Positions 1 to 6,255 of a DNA stretch of 7,244 bases are shown here, piece by piece. Source of the stretch: Peptococcaceae bacterium UBA3933 (GTDB lineage Bacteria; Bacillota; Peptococcia; Peptococcales; BICA1-8); the NCBI GenBank assembly GCA_002385805.1, contig DGEF01000044.1, forward strand, positions 2,233 to 9,476. Direction: 5' to 3'. The notes under the pieces are model-generated. The model was given only the letters and a program-made list of their open reading frames with translations. It was not told where the DNA came from and did not search any database. Each line of letters starts with the position of its first letter. Position 1 is the first letter of the stretch. A program made the translations under genes and the position numbers.

Positions 1-18
1 CAGAATACATCCACCTCT

Positions 19-127
19 CGCCCACTCGCTCACTAGTTGACTCGCCCACTTTCCTGCTCGCTCACTGACATCTTGAATATCCGGTAAGTATTAGACACGC
101 CCACTTTTTATCCGTGTGCATCCGTGG
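19..127. repeat. Intergenic repeat patch downstream of clpC (CGCCCACT words and ATCCGTG duplication)
   Basis: This non-coding stretch beyond the clpC terminator is made of short recurring words. CGCCCACT occurs at 19-26, 43-50 and 98-105, with related CTCGCTCACT and CACTAGTTGACT words between them. The heptamer ATCCGTG occurs at 110-116 and 120-126, exactly 10 bp apart. The same CGCCCACT word recurs twice in the ctsR-mcsA gap, so both patches appear to belong to one dispersed repeat family. No reading frame or promoter was recognised here. Family identity and copy number in the genome cannot be judged from this window. Confidence 0.6.
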
Positions 128-130
128 TTA

Positions 131-169
131 ATAAATCAAAAATTTGGCGCCCCCGAAATCGGGAACGCC
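131..169 (-). terminator. Rho-independent terminator after clpC
   Basis: On the minus strand, 9 bases after the clpC stop codon, 169 to 146 folds into an 11-bp inverted repeat. It begins GGCGTTCCCGA and ends TCGGGGGCGCC, with two G-T wobble pairs and a very tight loop. It is followed by a T-rich run (AAATTTTTGATTT). This marks clpC as the last gene of the transcription unit; no radA-like gene follows before the window edge. Confidence 0.85.
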
Positions 170-178
170 TCTATACTT

Positions 179-2617
179 CTACTTCAATACTATTTTTCCT
201 TCCTCGGCCTCAACAACAACCTTATCTCCCGCCTTATAACGACCTTTGAGCATTTCCTCAGCTAAAGGATCTTCGATTAATTTTTGGATAGCCCGGCGGA
301 GAGGACGAGCACCATATGTGGGGTCAAAACCTTGCTCTACTAAAATTTCCTTAGCTTTTTCACTAACCTCTAAACTCAATTCATTCTCTTTAAGTTTCTT
401 CTCTAAATCTTTAAGCATTAAATCAACAATACTGGTAATATGTTCTTTTTCTAAAGCGTGGAAAACTATAGTTTCGTCAATTCTATTTAAAAACTCCGGC
501 CGGAAGGTTTTCTTAAGAGCTTCCAAGACCCTTTCCTTCATTTCCTGATAATTATCCTCAGCAGCAGTAGTTTGGGTAAAGCCAAGACGTCCTGTTTGTT
601 TTATGTGGCTGGCACCCACATTGGAGGTCATGATCAGCACAGTATTACGGAAGTTAACGGTTCTTCCTTTGCTATCAGTCAAGCGTCCATCTTCCAGTAC
701 CTGTAAAAGAATATTAAATACTTCAGGATGGGCTTTTTCAATTTCATCCAAAAGCACAACTGAATATGGCTTGCGGCGCACAGCCTCTGTTAATTGGCCA
801 CCTTCATCATATCCCACATATCCGGGAGGAGCACCTACCAAACGGGAAACAGCATGTTTTTCCATATACTCGGACATATCAATGCGGATTAGAGCATCCT
901 CATCTCCAAATAAACTTTCCGCTAAAGCCCGGGCTAATTCGGTTTTTCCTACCCCCGTAGGTCCTAAAAAGATAAAGGAACCGATAGGTCTTTTCGGATT
1001 TTTTAAACCGGAATGGGCTCTTCTTACTGCTTTGGCCACGGCGTTTATCGCTTCATCCTGGCCAATAACCCGCCGGTGCAATATTTCTTCCATTTTCAGA
1101 AGTCTTTCTGTATCCTCTTCAGCCAGTTTGGTAACTGGTATTCCCGTCCAGGAAGAAACAATATATGCTATGTCCTCTTCTGTAACAGTTTGGGTTTGCC
1201 CTATGTTCTTGTTTTTCCAACTGTCTCTTTTTTCTTCCAGTTCTTTGCGTTTTTGCTGTTCCTTATCTCTGAACTCAGCAGCTTTTTCATACTCTTGAGC
1301 CATTACCGCCGCTTCTTTTTCTTTACTTAATTTTTCTATTTCCTCCTCTAACTCTTTTAAATCGGGAGGAGCGGTATGAACTTTTAAGCGCACCTTAGAA
1401 GAAGCTTCATCAATCAAATCAATAGCTTTGTCCGGTAAAAACCTGTCGGTAATATAACGATCTGAAAGTTTAACCGCCGCTTTAATAGCCTCATCGCTGA
1501 TTTTTACACCATGGTGGGCTTCATACCTATCCCTTAAGCCATAAAGAATTTCTTCTGCTTCTTCTATAGTAGGTTCATCTACTTGAATTGGCTGGAATCT
1601 ACGTTCTAACGCCGGGTCCTTTTCTACATATTTCCTATACTCATCTAAAGTGGTAGCTCCGATAGTCTGCAACTCACCTCTTGCCAGAGCAGGTTTTAAA
1701 ATATTTGCTGCGTCAATAGCACCTTCCGCTGCACCGGCACCGATTAAAGTATGCATCTCATCAATAAAGAGAATTATATTGCCTGCTTGCCTTATCTCAT
1801 CCATAACCTTTTTCAAACGTTCTTCAAACTCACCCCGGTACTTAGAACCGGCTACAAGAGAACCCATATCTAAAGACACAACTCTTTTATCTTTTAAAAT
1901 TTCCGGCACATCACCTTCAATAATCTTTTGAGCTAAACCTTCAGCGATAGCAGTTTTTCCAACACCCGGCTCACCGATTAACACCGGATTGTTTTTAGTC
2001 CTCCGACTTAACACTTGGATAACTCTCTCTATCTCCTTTTGACGGCCAATAACCGGGTCTATTTTATTGTTCCTGGCCAGTGCGGTTAAATCACGCCCAA
2101 ACTCATCTAAAGTTGGGGTTTTGGTTGAAGCGGCTGTTTTTATAGATGACCGCTGGCTACCTTCACCTGCTTCCCCAAAGGGAGCACCCCCTAAAAAGGC
2201 CAACACCTGTTTACGTATCTTATCTGGGTTAGCTCCCAAGTTCAAAAGTACCTGGGCAGCCACACCCTCTCCTTCTCTGATTAAGCCTAAAAGGATATGT
2301 TCTGTACCGACATAATTTACACCCCATTTAAAAGCTTCATCTTGAGCGAGCCCAAGAACCTTTTTAGCTCTAGGAGTAAACCCAATTTCACCGGTAACCG
2401 GTTCACTGCCTATGTTTATTAGTTTTTTCACCGTTTCTTTAACCTTCTCTAAATCTATCCCTAACGCCATGAGGGCTTTAGCACCTACTCCCTCACCTTC
2501 ACGCAGTAAACCCAATAAAAGATGTTCAGTACCCACTGCAGGGTAATTCATGCTCTTGGCTTCTTCCTGAGCATAATATAACACTTTTTGAGCTCTTTCC
2601 GTAAATCTGGCAAACAT
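179..2617 (-). CDS. clpC: ATP-dependent Clp protease ATP-binding subunit ClpC
   Basis: This is a cytosolic Hsp100/AAA+ unfoldase that partners ClpP to degrade misfolded and phosphoarginine-tagged proteins. The 812 residues match the usual ClpC length. Two Clp-N repeats span about residues 1-145. The first AAA+ module has Walker A GEPGVGKT (215-222), Walker B with D286-E287 and arginines at 339-340. A coiled middle domain (about 415-470) carries a UVR-like motif, EYEKAAEFRDK. The second AAA+ module has Walker A GPTGVGKT (552-559) and Walker B VVLLDE (620-625). An LGF tripeptide at 678-680 fits the ClpP-docking loop. The ATG is preceded by GGAGGTG with a 9-nt spacer. It lies 24 nt after mcsB and ends the ctsR operon. 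The middle domain, UVR motif and operon context separate it from ClpB, ClpE and ClpA. No defects were seen. Confidence 0.98.
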   Translation of the reverse strand: MFARFTERAQKVLYYAQEEAKSMNYPAVGTEHLLLGLLREGEGVGAKALMALGIDLEKVKETVKKLINIGSEPVTGEIGFTPRAKKVLGLAQDEAFKWGVNYVGTEHILLGLIREGEGVAAQVLLNLGANPDKIRKQVLAFLGGAPFGEAGEGSQRSSIKTAASTKTPTLDEFGRDLTALARNNKIDPVIGRQKEIERVIQVLSRRTKNNPVLIGEPGVGKTAIAEGLAQKIIEGDVPEILKDKRVVSLDMGSLVAGSKYRGEFEERLKKVMDEIRQAGNIILFIDEMHTLIGAGAAEGAIDAANILKPALARGELQTIGATTLDEYRKYVEKDPALERRFQPIQVDEPTIEEAEEILYGLRDRYEAHHGVKISDEAIKAAVKLSDRYITDRFLPDKAIDLIDEASSKVRLKVHTAPPDLKELEEEIEKLSKEKEAAVMAQEYEKAAEFRDKEQQKRKELEEKRDSWKNKNIGQTQTVTEEDIAYIVSSWTGIPVTKLAEEDTERLLKMEEILHRRVIGQDEAINAVAKAVRRAHSGLKNPKRPIGSFIFLGPTGVGKTELARALAESLFGDEDALIRIDMSEYMEKHAVSRLVGAPPGYVGYDEGGQLTEAVRRKPYSVVLLDEIEKAHPEVFNILLQVLEDGRLTDSKGRTVNFRNTVLIMTSNVGASHIKQTGRLGFTQTTAAEDNYQEMKERVLEALKKTFRPEFLNRIDETIVFHALEKEHITSIVDLMLKDLEKKLKENELSLEVSEKAKEILVEQGFDPTYGARPLRRAIQKLIEDPLAEEMLKGRYKAGDKVVVEAEEGKIVLK

Positions 2618-2641
2618 TAATAATTACACCTCCATTTAAAT

Positions 2642-3682
2642 TTATTGTTTTAATTTTTCTTTTATCATTTCTGCCCGTTTTAAATCGCGGTTTTCGGGAC
2701 CCATTTCCTTTTTCGCTAAAACCTGTAAATAAGAAGGCTGGCAAAGTAATAATAACTCATTAATTAATTTTAGGGAATAGCCTTCTATCATACCTAAAGT
2801 TTTTCCTAATCTCAGGTCTGATATAAGACTTAATGCTTCCTGGGAAGAAATAACTTTAGCATGGGTTAAGATACCCAATGCTCGATTAGCCTTGTCGGCA
2901 ATCTGTAAACCCGCGTTTTCTTTTAAATAGTTCCGGGCAGCTTCTTCTTGGGAAATTAATTTGCGGGCCACTGAATTAATATTCGCTAATATTTCCTTTT
3001 CACTTTGCCCCAGAGAGATCTGATTGGAAATCTGGAATAAATTTCCCCAGGCCTCAGTACCTTCACCATACAGCCCCCGAACGGCAATACCGATCTGAGA
3101 TAACTGATGTAACACTCTACCGGCCTGTTGAGTTAAAACCAGACCTGGCAAATGCATCATTACCGAAACCCGCATCCCAGTCCCTAGATTAGTGGGACAA
3201 GTAGTCAAAAAGCCATACTTTTCGTCAAAAGCATAATCTATCTTTTCCTCAATTTTATTGTCAATCTGGTTAGCCAATTCCGCCAACTTTTCCAATTCCA
3301 AACCGGAAGCAAAACACTGAATCCTTAAATGGTCCTCTTCATTAACCATAATACTTACAGAACCGTCAGCATTTATTATTAACCCTCTGTTTTCCGGGTC
3401 TTTTCCATGTTCCGGACTTATTAAATGTTTCTCCACTAATACCTGACGTTGCAACTGAGGAAGCTCCGCCAGCCGGTAAAACTTAAAATTCTTATTTCTA
3501 CTTACCACTTTTTCCATTCGTTCTAAAACGGCATTGGCCGTAGATTCCGTCTGTTTTGAAGGAAAAGGGAACATTTTTAGGTTTCTGGCTAATCTTATTC
3601 GGGAACTTAAGACAATTTCCGGAAACTCACCGGAACCTTGAGTCCAAATACTAAAAGGCTCCTGAATTATCCTTTCAATCAT
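2642..3682 (-). CDS. mcsB: Protein-arginine kinase McsB
   Basis: McsB is a phosphagen-kinase-fold enzyme that phosphorylates arginine side chains, inactivating CtsR and marking proteins for ClpC-ClpP. The 346 residues are close to family length. Visible kinase signatures are SSRIRLARN (26-34), the acidic NEEDH motif (114-118) and the active-site segment TCPTNLGTGMR (161-171) with C162. Near the C terminus RDLKRA (332-337) matches the RDxxxRA phosphoarginine-sensing motif typical of bacterial McsB and absent from creatine and arginine kinases, so this should be an allosterically regulated protein kinase. The start ATG overlaps the end of mcsA by 8 bases and has GGGAGGTGG inside mcsA at 3688-3696, indicating translational coupling of the activator with its kinase. 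No disrupted motif was seen. Confidence 0.97.
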   Translation of the reverse strand: MIERIIQEPFSIWTQGSGEFPEIVLSSRIRLARNLKMFPFPSKQTESTANAVLERMEKVVSRNKNFKFYRLAELPQLQRQVLVEKHLISPEHGKDPENRGLIINADGSVSIMVNEEDHLRIQCFASGLELEKLAELANQIDNKIEEKIDYAFDEKYGFLTTCPTNLGTGMRVSVMMHLPGLVLTQQAGRVLHQLSQIGIAVRGLYGEGTEAWGNLFQISNQISLGQSEKEILANINSVARKLISQEEAARNYLKENAGLQIADKANRALGILTHAKVISSQEALSLISDLRLGKTLGMIEGYSLKLINELLLLCQPSYLQVLAKKEMGPENRDLKRAEMIKEKLKQ

Positions 3683-4211
3683 TTAAACCACCTCCCTGGA
3701 CCCCTTTTCCCTTTTCCAGCTCTTTGATTTTATCTCTTAGTTGAGCTGCTTTTTCATATTCTTCGTTCAAAACGGCTTTCTGTAATTCCAACTTTAGTTC
3801 AGTCAATTCTTTTTTCAATTTAATATCAGCACCTGCTCGATTAGGGATTTTACCCAAGTGCTGAGTATTACCATGAATTCTTCTTAACAGATGTTCCAGA
3901 TAATTACCAAAAACACTATAACATTGGTCACAGCCCATCCTGCCGGTCTCCATAAATTCGCTGTATGTCATTTGACACTTATTGCAGGTTATGTCTTGCC
4001 GATTAACCGTTTGTAAAGAAAAGAAAGGATCCGACTGCAACATACTTGTTAATAAGTTTGAAAAAGAAAAGTCAGGCATAAAAGGAATGCTCATTTGTTC
4101 CTGTTTTTTTTGAGCACAATATTCACATAAATGCATCTCCATTTTCTTCCCGTTAACTATTTTTGTAAAATGCACATTAGCCGGACGTTCATGACAATTT
4201 TCACAGTACAT
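3675..4211 (-). CDS. mcsA: McsA, zinc-binding activator of the McsB kinase
   Basis: McsA is the adaptor and activator of McsB; in the known family it binds metal through paired cysteines. The 178-residue protein has four CxxC pairs: C3/C6, C29/C32, C76/C79 and C94/C97, forming two zinc-ribbon-like halves. A C-terminal UVR motif lies at about 135-168 (core NEEYEKAAQLRDKIKELE), similar to the one in the ClpC middle domain. The ATG follows GGGAGGT (4218-4224) with a 6-nt spacer. The stop overlaps the mcsB start. It is separated from ctsR by a 124-nt repeat-rich gap, longer than expected inside this operon, with no convincing separate promoter. Both zinc pairs and the UVR segment are intact. Confidence 0.95.
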   Translation of the reverse strand: MYCENCHERPANVHFTKIVNGKKMEMHLCEYCAQKKQEQMSIPFMPDFSFSNLLTSMLQSDPFFSLQTVNRQDITCNKCQMTYSEFMETGRMGCDQCYSVFGNYLEHLLRRIHGNTQHLGKIPNRAGADIKLKKELTELKLELQKAVLNEEYEKAAQLRDKIKELEKGKGVQGGGLND

Positions 4212-4224
4212 AAAAAGACCTCCC

Positions 4225-4338
4225 TTGAGTTAGTGACTAGTGAATAGTGACTAGTATATTAGTGGTTTCTGGTGAAACGATTCACGCCCACTCGCCCACT
4301 CGCATACTAGTAGACTAATTATTAGTGGCTGGTGGCTA
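4225..4338. repeat. Repeat patch between ctsR and mcsA, inside the operon
   Basis: The ctsR-mcsA gap is almost entirely short repeats. TAGTGACTAG occurs at 4231-4240 and 4245-4254 (14-bp period). CGCCCACT occurs in tandem at 4285-4292 and 4293-4300. ATTAGTGG followed by CTGGTG occurs near 4259 and again from 4321. A small GTTTC/GAAAC hairpin (loop TGGT) lies at 4265-4278. CGCCCACT links it to the patch at 19-105. Read on the minus strand, the patch begins with the TAG that stops ctsR (4336-4338) and ends just before the mcsA ribosome binding site. It probably remains in the operon mRNA as an untranslated spacer. Whether it is an inserted element or expanded local sequence cannot be decided here. 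Confidence 0.65.
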
Positions 4339-4803
4339 GACATCTTCACGTAAAATGGTGATTAAAACGCTTTGCAAAATGTTCGACCGCAGTTCATTGG
4401 CATTGGTTACCGCTCTGGAAAGGACCCTATCACTACAGATATTCTTCAGGAGATTACTTTCTCTATTTGTTAATATGCCTTCTTCTTGTAAAAATTCAAT
4501 AAATCCTTGGGCTTCATTTTCATTAATTCCCTCGTCTAATATTTCCTTTAAAAATCGCCTTAACCTTTCGTCAGCACTTAAATTTATTCGGACGATCCTA
4601 ACATACCCACCGCCACCTCTGCGTGTTTCCACAACATATCCATGAGCCAGAGTAAACCTTGTACTTAAAACATAGTTAATTTGGGATGGTGCACAATTAA
4701 ACAACTCAGATAACGCACTTCTTTGCACCTCAATAACACCATTACTAGCTCTCTCCAACATTGCCTTTAAATACTGTTCGATTTGCCAAGCTATGCTCCT
4801 CAC
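4336..4803 (-). CDS. ctsR: CtsR, repressor of class III heat-shock genes
   Basis: CtsR is a dimeric winged-helix repressor of clp genes that binds tandem GGTCAAA heptads and is inactivated by heat and by McsB. I place the start at the GTG at 4803 (155 residues): AGAGGTGATC lies just upstream (AGAGG to GTG, 7 nt), and the resulting N terminus MRSIAWQIEQYL lines up with known CtsR proteins. An ATG at 4821 in the same frame would add six residues, but it sits inside the operator and only about 4 nt from the predicted transcription start. DNA-binding features are CAPSQINYVLSTRF (37-50) and the glycine-rich wing RRGGGGYVRI (61-70), the known thermosensing loop. The C-terminal half (about 76-155) fits the family's dimerisation domain. 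It is first in the operon and probably autoregulated. The stop codon coincides with the edge of a repeat patch. Confidence 0.95.
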   Translation of the reverse strand: MRSIAWQIEQYLKAMLERASNGVIEVQRSALSELFNCAPSQINYVLSTRFTLAHGYVVETRRGGGGYVRIVRINLSADERLRRFLKEILDEGINENEAQGFIEFLQEEGILTNRESNLLKNICSDRVLSRAVTNANELRSNILQSVLITILREDV

Positions 4804-4805
4804 AT

Positions 4806-4815
4806 GATCACCTCT
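4806..4815 (-). promoter_or_regulatory. ctsR ribosome binding site that decides the GTG start
   Basis: The minus strand reads AGAGGTGATC, a near-complete match to the anti-16S consensus AGGAGGTGATC. It is placed 7 nt (counting from AGAGG) before the GTG at 4803. It lies downstream of the alternative ATG at 4821, so it can only serve the GTG start. Confidence 0.8.
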
Positions 4816-4829
4816 GACCATCTTTGACC
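4813..4829 (-). promoter_or_regulatory. CtsR box over the ctsR transcription start
   Basis: The minus strand reads GGTCAAAGATGGTCAGA: two direct heptads separated by 3 bp, one mismatch from the known CtsR consensus GGTCAAA-N3-GGTCAAA. It begins 2 bases after the predicted -10 hexamer and covers the expected start point, a classical position for blocking RNA polymerase. It also contains the spurious upstream ATG. Confidence 0.85.
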
Positions 4830-4831
4830 TT

Positions 4832-4862
4832 ATTGTACCATTAATTCCCTAGTTTTATGCAA
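4832..4862 (-). promoter_or_regulatory. Predicted SigA-type promoter of the ctsR operon
   Basis: On the minus strand an extended -10 element, TGG-TACAAT, has its hexamer at 4832-4837. The best -35 candidate is TTGCAT at 4857-4862, a long 19-bp spacer that the TGN extension may compensate. Transcription should start near 4824-4826, giving a leader of roughly 20 nt to the GTG start. Its 3' side is overlapped by the CtsR box and its -35 end abuts the heptad array. Confidence 0.6.
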
Positions 4863-4910
4863 AGGTCAAATAAGGTCAGTTAAGGGCAATAAAGGTCAAA
4901 TAGGGTTAAT
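4861..4910 (+). promoter_or_regulatory. Array of five CtsR-like heptads at exact 10-bp period
   Basis: Read on the plus strand, five successive 10-mers align: AAAGGTCAAA (4861), TAAGGTCAGT (4871), TAAGGGCAAT (4881), AAAGGTCAAA (4891) and TAGGGTTAAT (4901). Two heptads are perfect GGTCAAA and three have one or two changes. A CtsR box is two heptads 3 bp apart, that is, a 10-bp period, so the array can be read as up to four overlapping boxes. The orientation is opposite to the box at the start site. The array occupies about -38 to -85 relative to ctsR, and no plus-strand gene lies downstream of it. Binding by several CtsR dimers on one face of the helix is an inference. Confidence 0.7.
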
Positions 4911-4956
4911 TATTTAAATTATGTTGAAGTTATTCATTTTTTCTCTTGAATACATC

Positions 4957-4987
4957 AAAAAAGCAAGCAGATTATTATTCTGCTTGC
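4957..4987 (-). terminator. Rho-independent terminator after the Gate-domain gene pair
   Basis: The minus strand reads GCAAGCAGA, a 7-nt loop, TCTGCTTGC and then six T residues: a perfect 9-bp stem. It starts 3 bases after the stop codon of the preceding gene and should insulate the ctsR promoter from read-through. The plus-strand side has only a short CCTTTT, so activity in that direction is doubtful. Confidence 0.92.
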
Positions 4988-4990
4988 CTT

Positions 4991-5470
4991 TTAGTTAGAA
5001 ACACGGTATTTTTCTAGCCTTTCCTGTTTTCTTTTAAGCCATTTTCCCAAAAGATAAGTAACAATTAGAGCAATCAAAAACCTGGTAGTAAAGATTACCG
5101 GCACATTGCCGCCAACAGCTCCAAACAAAAAAGAATCCTCAAAAATAGCATGATTTAACCCTATAAAAACATTTAAAAGTAATAAATCTTTTGCCTGTAG
5201 ATTACCTTCTTTAGCTGCTTGCAAAATAAGACCGGCACCATAGGTTACACCAAAAGTAGTACCTACTAATAAAGGAAAAGTAGCTTCTTTAGATAAATAC
5301 AACTTCGCTGTTAAAGGTTCAAAATACTCGCTAATTTTATTTAAAAGATTTGCTTCTTTAGCGATTCTTAAAATAACCATTAAAGGTATAATTATTAATG
5401 CAATTTGCAAAATGGAAGAAAAGCTTTCTATAGTAGCAATTTTAATTATCTCCATCCACATAGTATTCAT
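4991..5470 (-). CDS. Nucleoside-recognition (Gate) domain membrane protein, second of pair
   Basis: This is a 159-residue integral membrane protein with roughly four hydrophobic segments (about 16-36, 63-85, 95-118 and 122-143) and a basic C-terminal tail, KWLKRKQERLEK. Family-like signatures are GTTFGVTYGAGLI (70-82) and NHAIFEDSFLFGAVGGN (106-122), with charged and histidine residues in a membrane setting. They resemble the Gate domain of SpmA/SpmB-like and related transport proteins. The substrate is unknown and the nucleoside label is only a family name. It begins 9 nt after its partner gene and ends in a strong terminator. The start at 5470 has AAAGGTG very close upstream; the ATG at residue 4 is an alternative. 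It is shorter than typical SpmA/SpmB, so I give no symbol. Confidence 0.8.
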   Translation of the reverse strand: MNTMWMEIIKIATIESFSSILQIALIIIPLMVILRIAKEANLLNKISEYFEPLTAKLYLSKEATFPLLVGTTFGVTYGAGLILQAAKEGNLQAKDLLLLNVFIGLNHAIFEDSFLFGAVGGNVPVIFTTRFLIALIVTYLLGKWLKRKQERLEKYRVSN

Positions 5471-5479
5471 TCACCTTTC

Positions 5480-5899
5480 TCATAATATAATATTAAGTAA
5501 TACTCCGGCAAATAAAGCCATAAGGGCACGTATACCAACAACTGTTACAGGGTTTGCACCTGATTTTTTTGCAATTACCGCTTCTATAGGTATACTATGG
5601 CATAACAGAATCATGGTAGCTAAAATAGTAATTTGCTTAGTGGTAAAAGGAAAAGCCATAATTGCCGGTAGTGCCGGATAAGTATTGATGGCATTAGCCA
5701 GCACTAAAGGCAGGGCGGCCTCTCCAGGTAAACCTACTAAAGAAGTAATTGGTTCAGATACCCTCACCATCCAATCGAGAGCAGGAGTATATTGCAAAAA
5801 TGTAATTATAAAATAAACTGGCACCATGACTTTGGTTAATTCCCAGGTGATTTTTAAACCGTCAAACAAACCACGCTTGACAACCGCCAACTTATCCAT
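5480..5899 (-). CDS. Nucleoside-recognition (Gate) domain membrane protein, first of pair
   Basis: This is a 139-residue hydrophobic protein, starting at the ATG at 5899, with AAGGAG 10 nt upstream. A TTG two codons earlier (5905) is possible but only 4 nt from the ribosome binding site. After a polar N terminus come about four membrane segments (20-38, 60-82, 88-108 and 119-138). The stretch GLPGEAALPLVLANAINTYP (56-75) and CHSIPIEAVIAKKSGAN (100-116) resemble Gate-domain proteins. With the downstream gene it probably forms the two halves of one membrane unit, as SpmA and SpmB do. The transported solute is unknown. An extended -10 promoter lies upstream and the two genes share one terminator, so they form a separate operon from ctsR. 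Confidence 0.78.
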   Translation of the reverse strand: MDKLAVVKRGLFDGLKITWELTKVMVPVYFIITFLQYTPALDWMVRVSEPITSLVGLPGEAALPLVLANAINTYPALPAIMAFPFTTKQITILATMILLCHSIPIEAVIAKKSGANPVTVVGIRALMALFAGVLLNIIL

Positions 5900-5951
5900 G
5901 CTCAAACAGCTCCTTATCTATGCAAAAAATTTTTAGGTTAAACTATATTTA

Positions 5952-5960
5952 ATTATAACA
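5952..5960 (-). promoter_or_regulatory. Extended -10 promoter for the Gate-domain pair
   Basis: The minus strand reads TGTTATAAT: a consensus TATAAT (5952-5957) with a TGN extension (5958-5960). No good -35 is visible at 16-18 bp. Transcription would start near 5945, about 45 nt before the ATG. A 5-bp inverted repeat, AGGTT/AACCT (5935-5939 and 5961-5965), brackets the -10 and could be an operator, but it is short enough to be chance. Confidence 0.6.
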
Positions 5961-6020
5961 AACCTGCTATCTATTAAAAGTACTCGCTTCATAAAGTTTT
6001 TTTAATAAGTCTACCAGGAC

Positions 6021-6053
6021 TAAAAAAGAGCAGGTATTCTTAAGAATGCCTAC
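6021..6053 (-). terminator. Probable terminator after the 57-residue reading frame
   Basis: On the minus strand GTAGGCATTC and GAATACCTGC pair around a TTAA loop with one mismatch and one wobble. They are followed by TCTTTTTTAG. It begins about 20 bases after the stop of the small reading frame, which suggests that frame lies in its own short transcript. The mismatch lowers confidence. Confidence 0.65.
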
Positions 6054-6074
6054 CCTAACACGATTTCGTGCTAC

Positions 6075-6248
6075 TTAATCTAACTTATAGAACTCTACTG
6101 CTTCCTCATCTAAATGCAGCCCATGCCCCGGGCCCTCAGGTGGATACAAGAATCCATCCTTTGCTATCACCGGATTCTGTAAGACTTTTTGGAAATTAAA
6201 AACAATTTGAAAGCCATTCGGTAAATCCTCCACATCAATTATTTTCAA
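6075..6248 (-). CDS. 57-residue reading frame resembling the C-terminal tail of an enolase-superfamily dehydratase
   Basis: The frame starts at TTG 6248 behind AAGGAGG (6256-6262) with an ideal 7-nt spacer and ends at TAA. The second half, DGFLYPPEGPGHGLHLDEEA (31-50), closely resembles the extreme C terminus of mandelate racemase/galactonate dehydratase-type proteins, where a glycine-proline segment precedes LDEE. The catalytic barrel and all metal ligands of that family are absent, so it cannot be a working enzyme. I see no sign of the missing part in the 200 bases upstream. It is either the remnant of a deleted gene that happens to keep a ribosome binding site, or a small protein in its own right. 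A terminator follows and a SigH-like promoter candidate precedes it. The family resemblance is from recall and was not searched. Confidence 0.6.
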   Translation of the reverse strand: MKIIDVEDLPNGFQIVFNFQKVLQNPVIAKDGFLYPPEGPGHGLHLDEEAVEFYKLD

Positions 6249-6255
6249 GGAAAAA

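Noticed and set aside
246..2315. Several plus-strand open frames opposite clpC (for example 603-1298 and 1650-1931)
   Set aside because: They are antisense shadows of a strongly conserved clpC, have no recognisable motifs and no convincing ribosome binding sites.
2526..2744. 72-codon minus-strand frame spanning the mcsB-clpC junction
   Set aside because: It overlaps both genes in another frame, has no family features, and the mcsB end and clpC start are fully supported.
4225..4338. Possible CRISPR or tandem minisatellite
   Set aside because: The units are 8-14 bp, irregularly spaced, with no constant-length spacers and no nearby cas genes.
4355..4645. Plus-strand open frame opposite ctsR
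   Set aside because: CtsR is clearly coded on the minus strand through its DNA-binding domain and glycine-rich wing; the opposite frame is a shadow.
5412..5681. Plus-strand open frame across the Gate-domain gene junction
   Set aside because: It is antisense to two hydrophobic genes, and the apparent hydrophobic product follows from the complementary codons.
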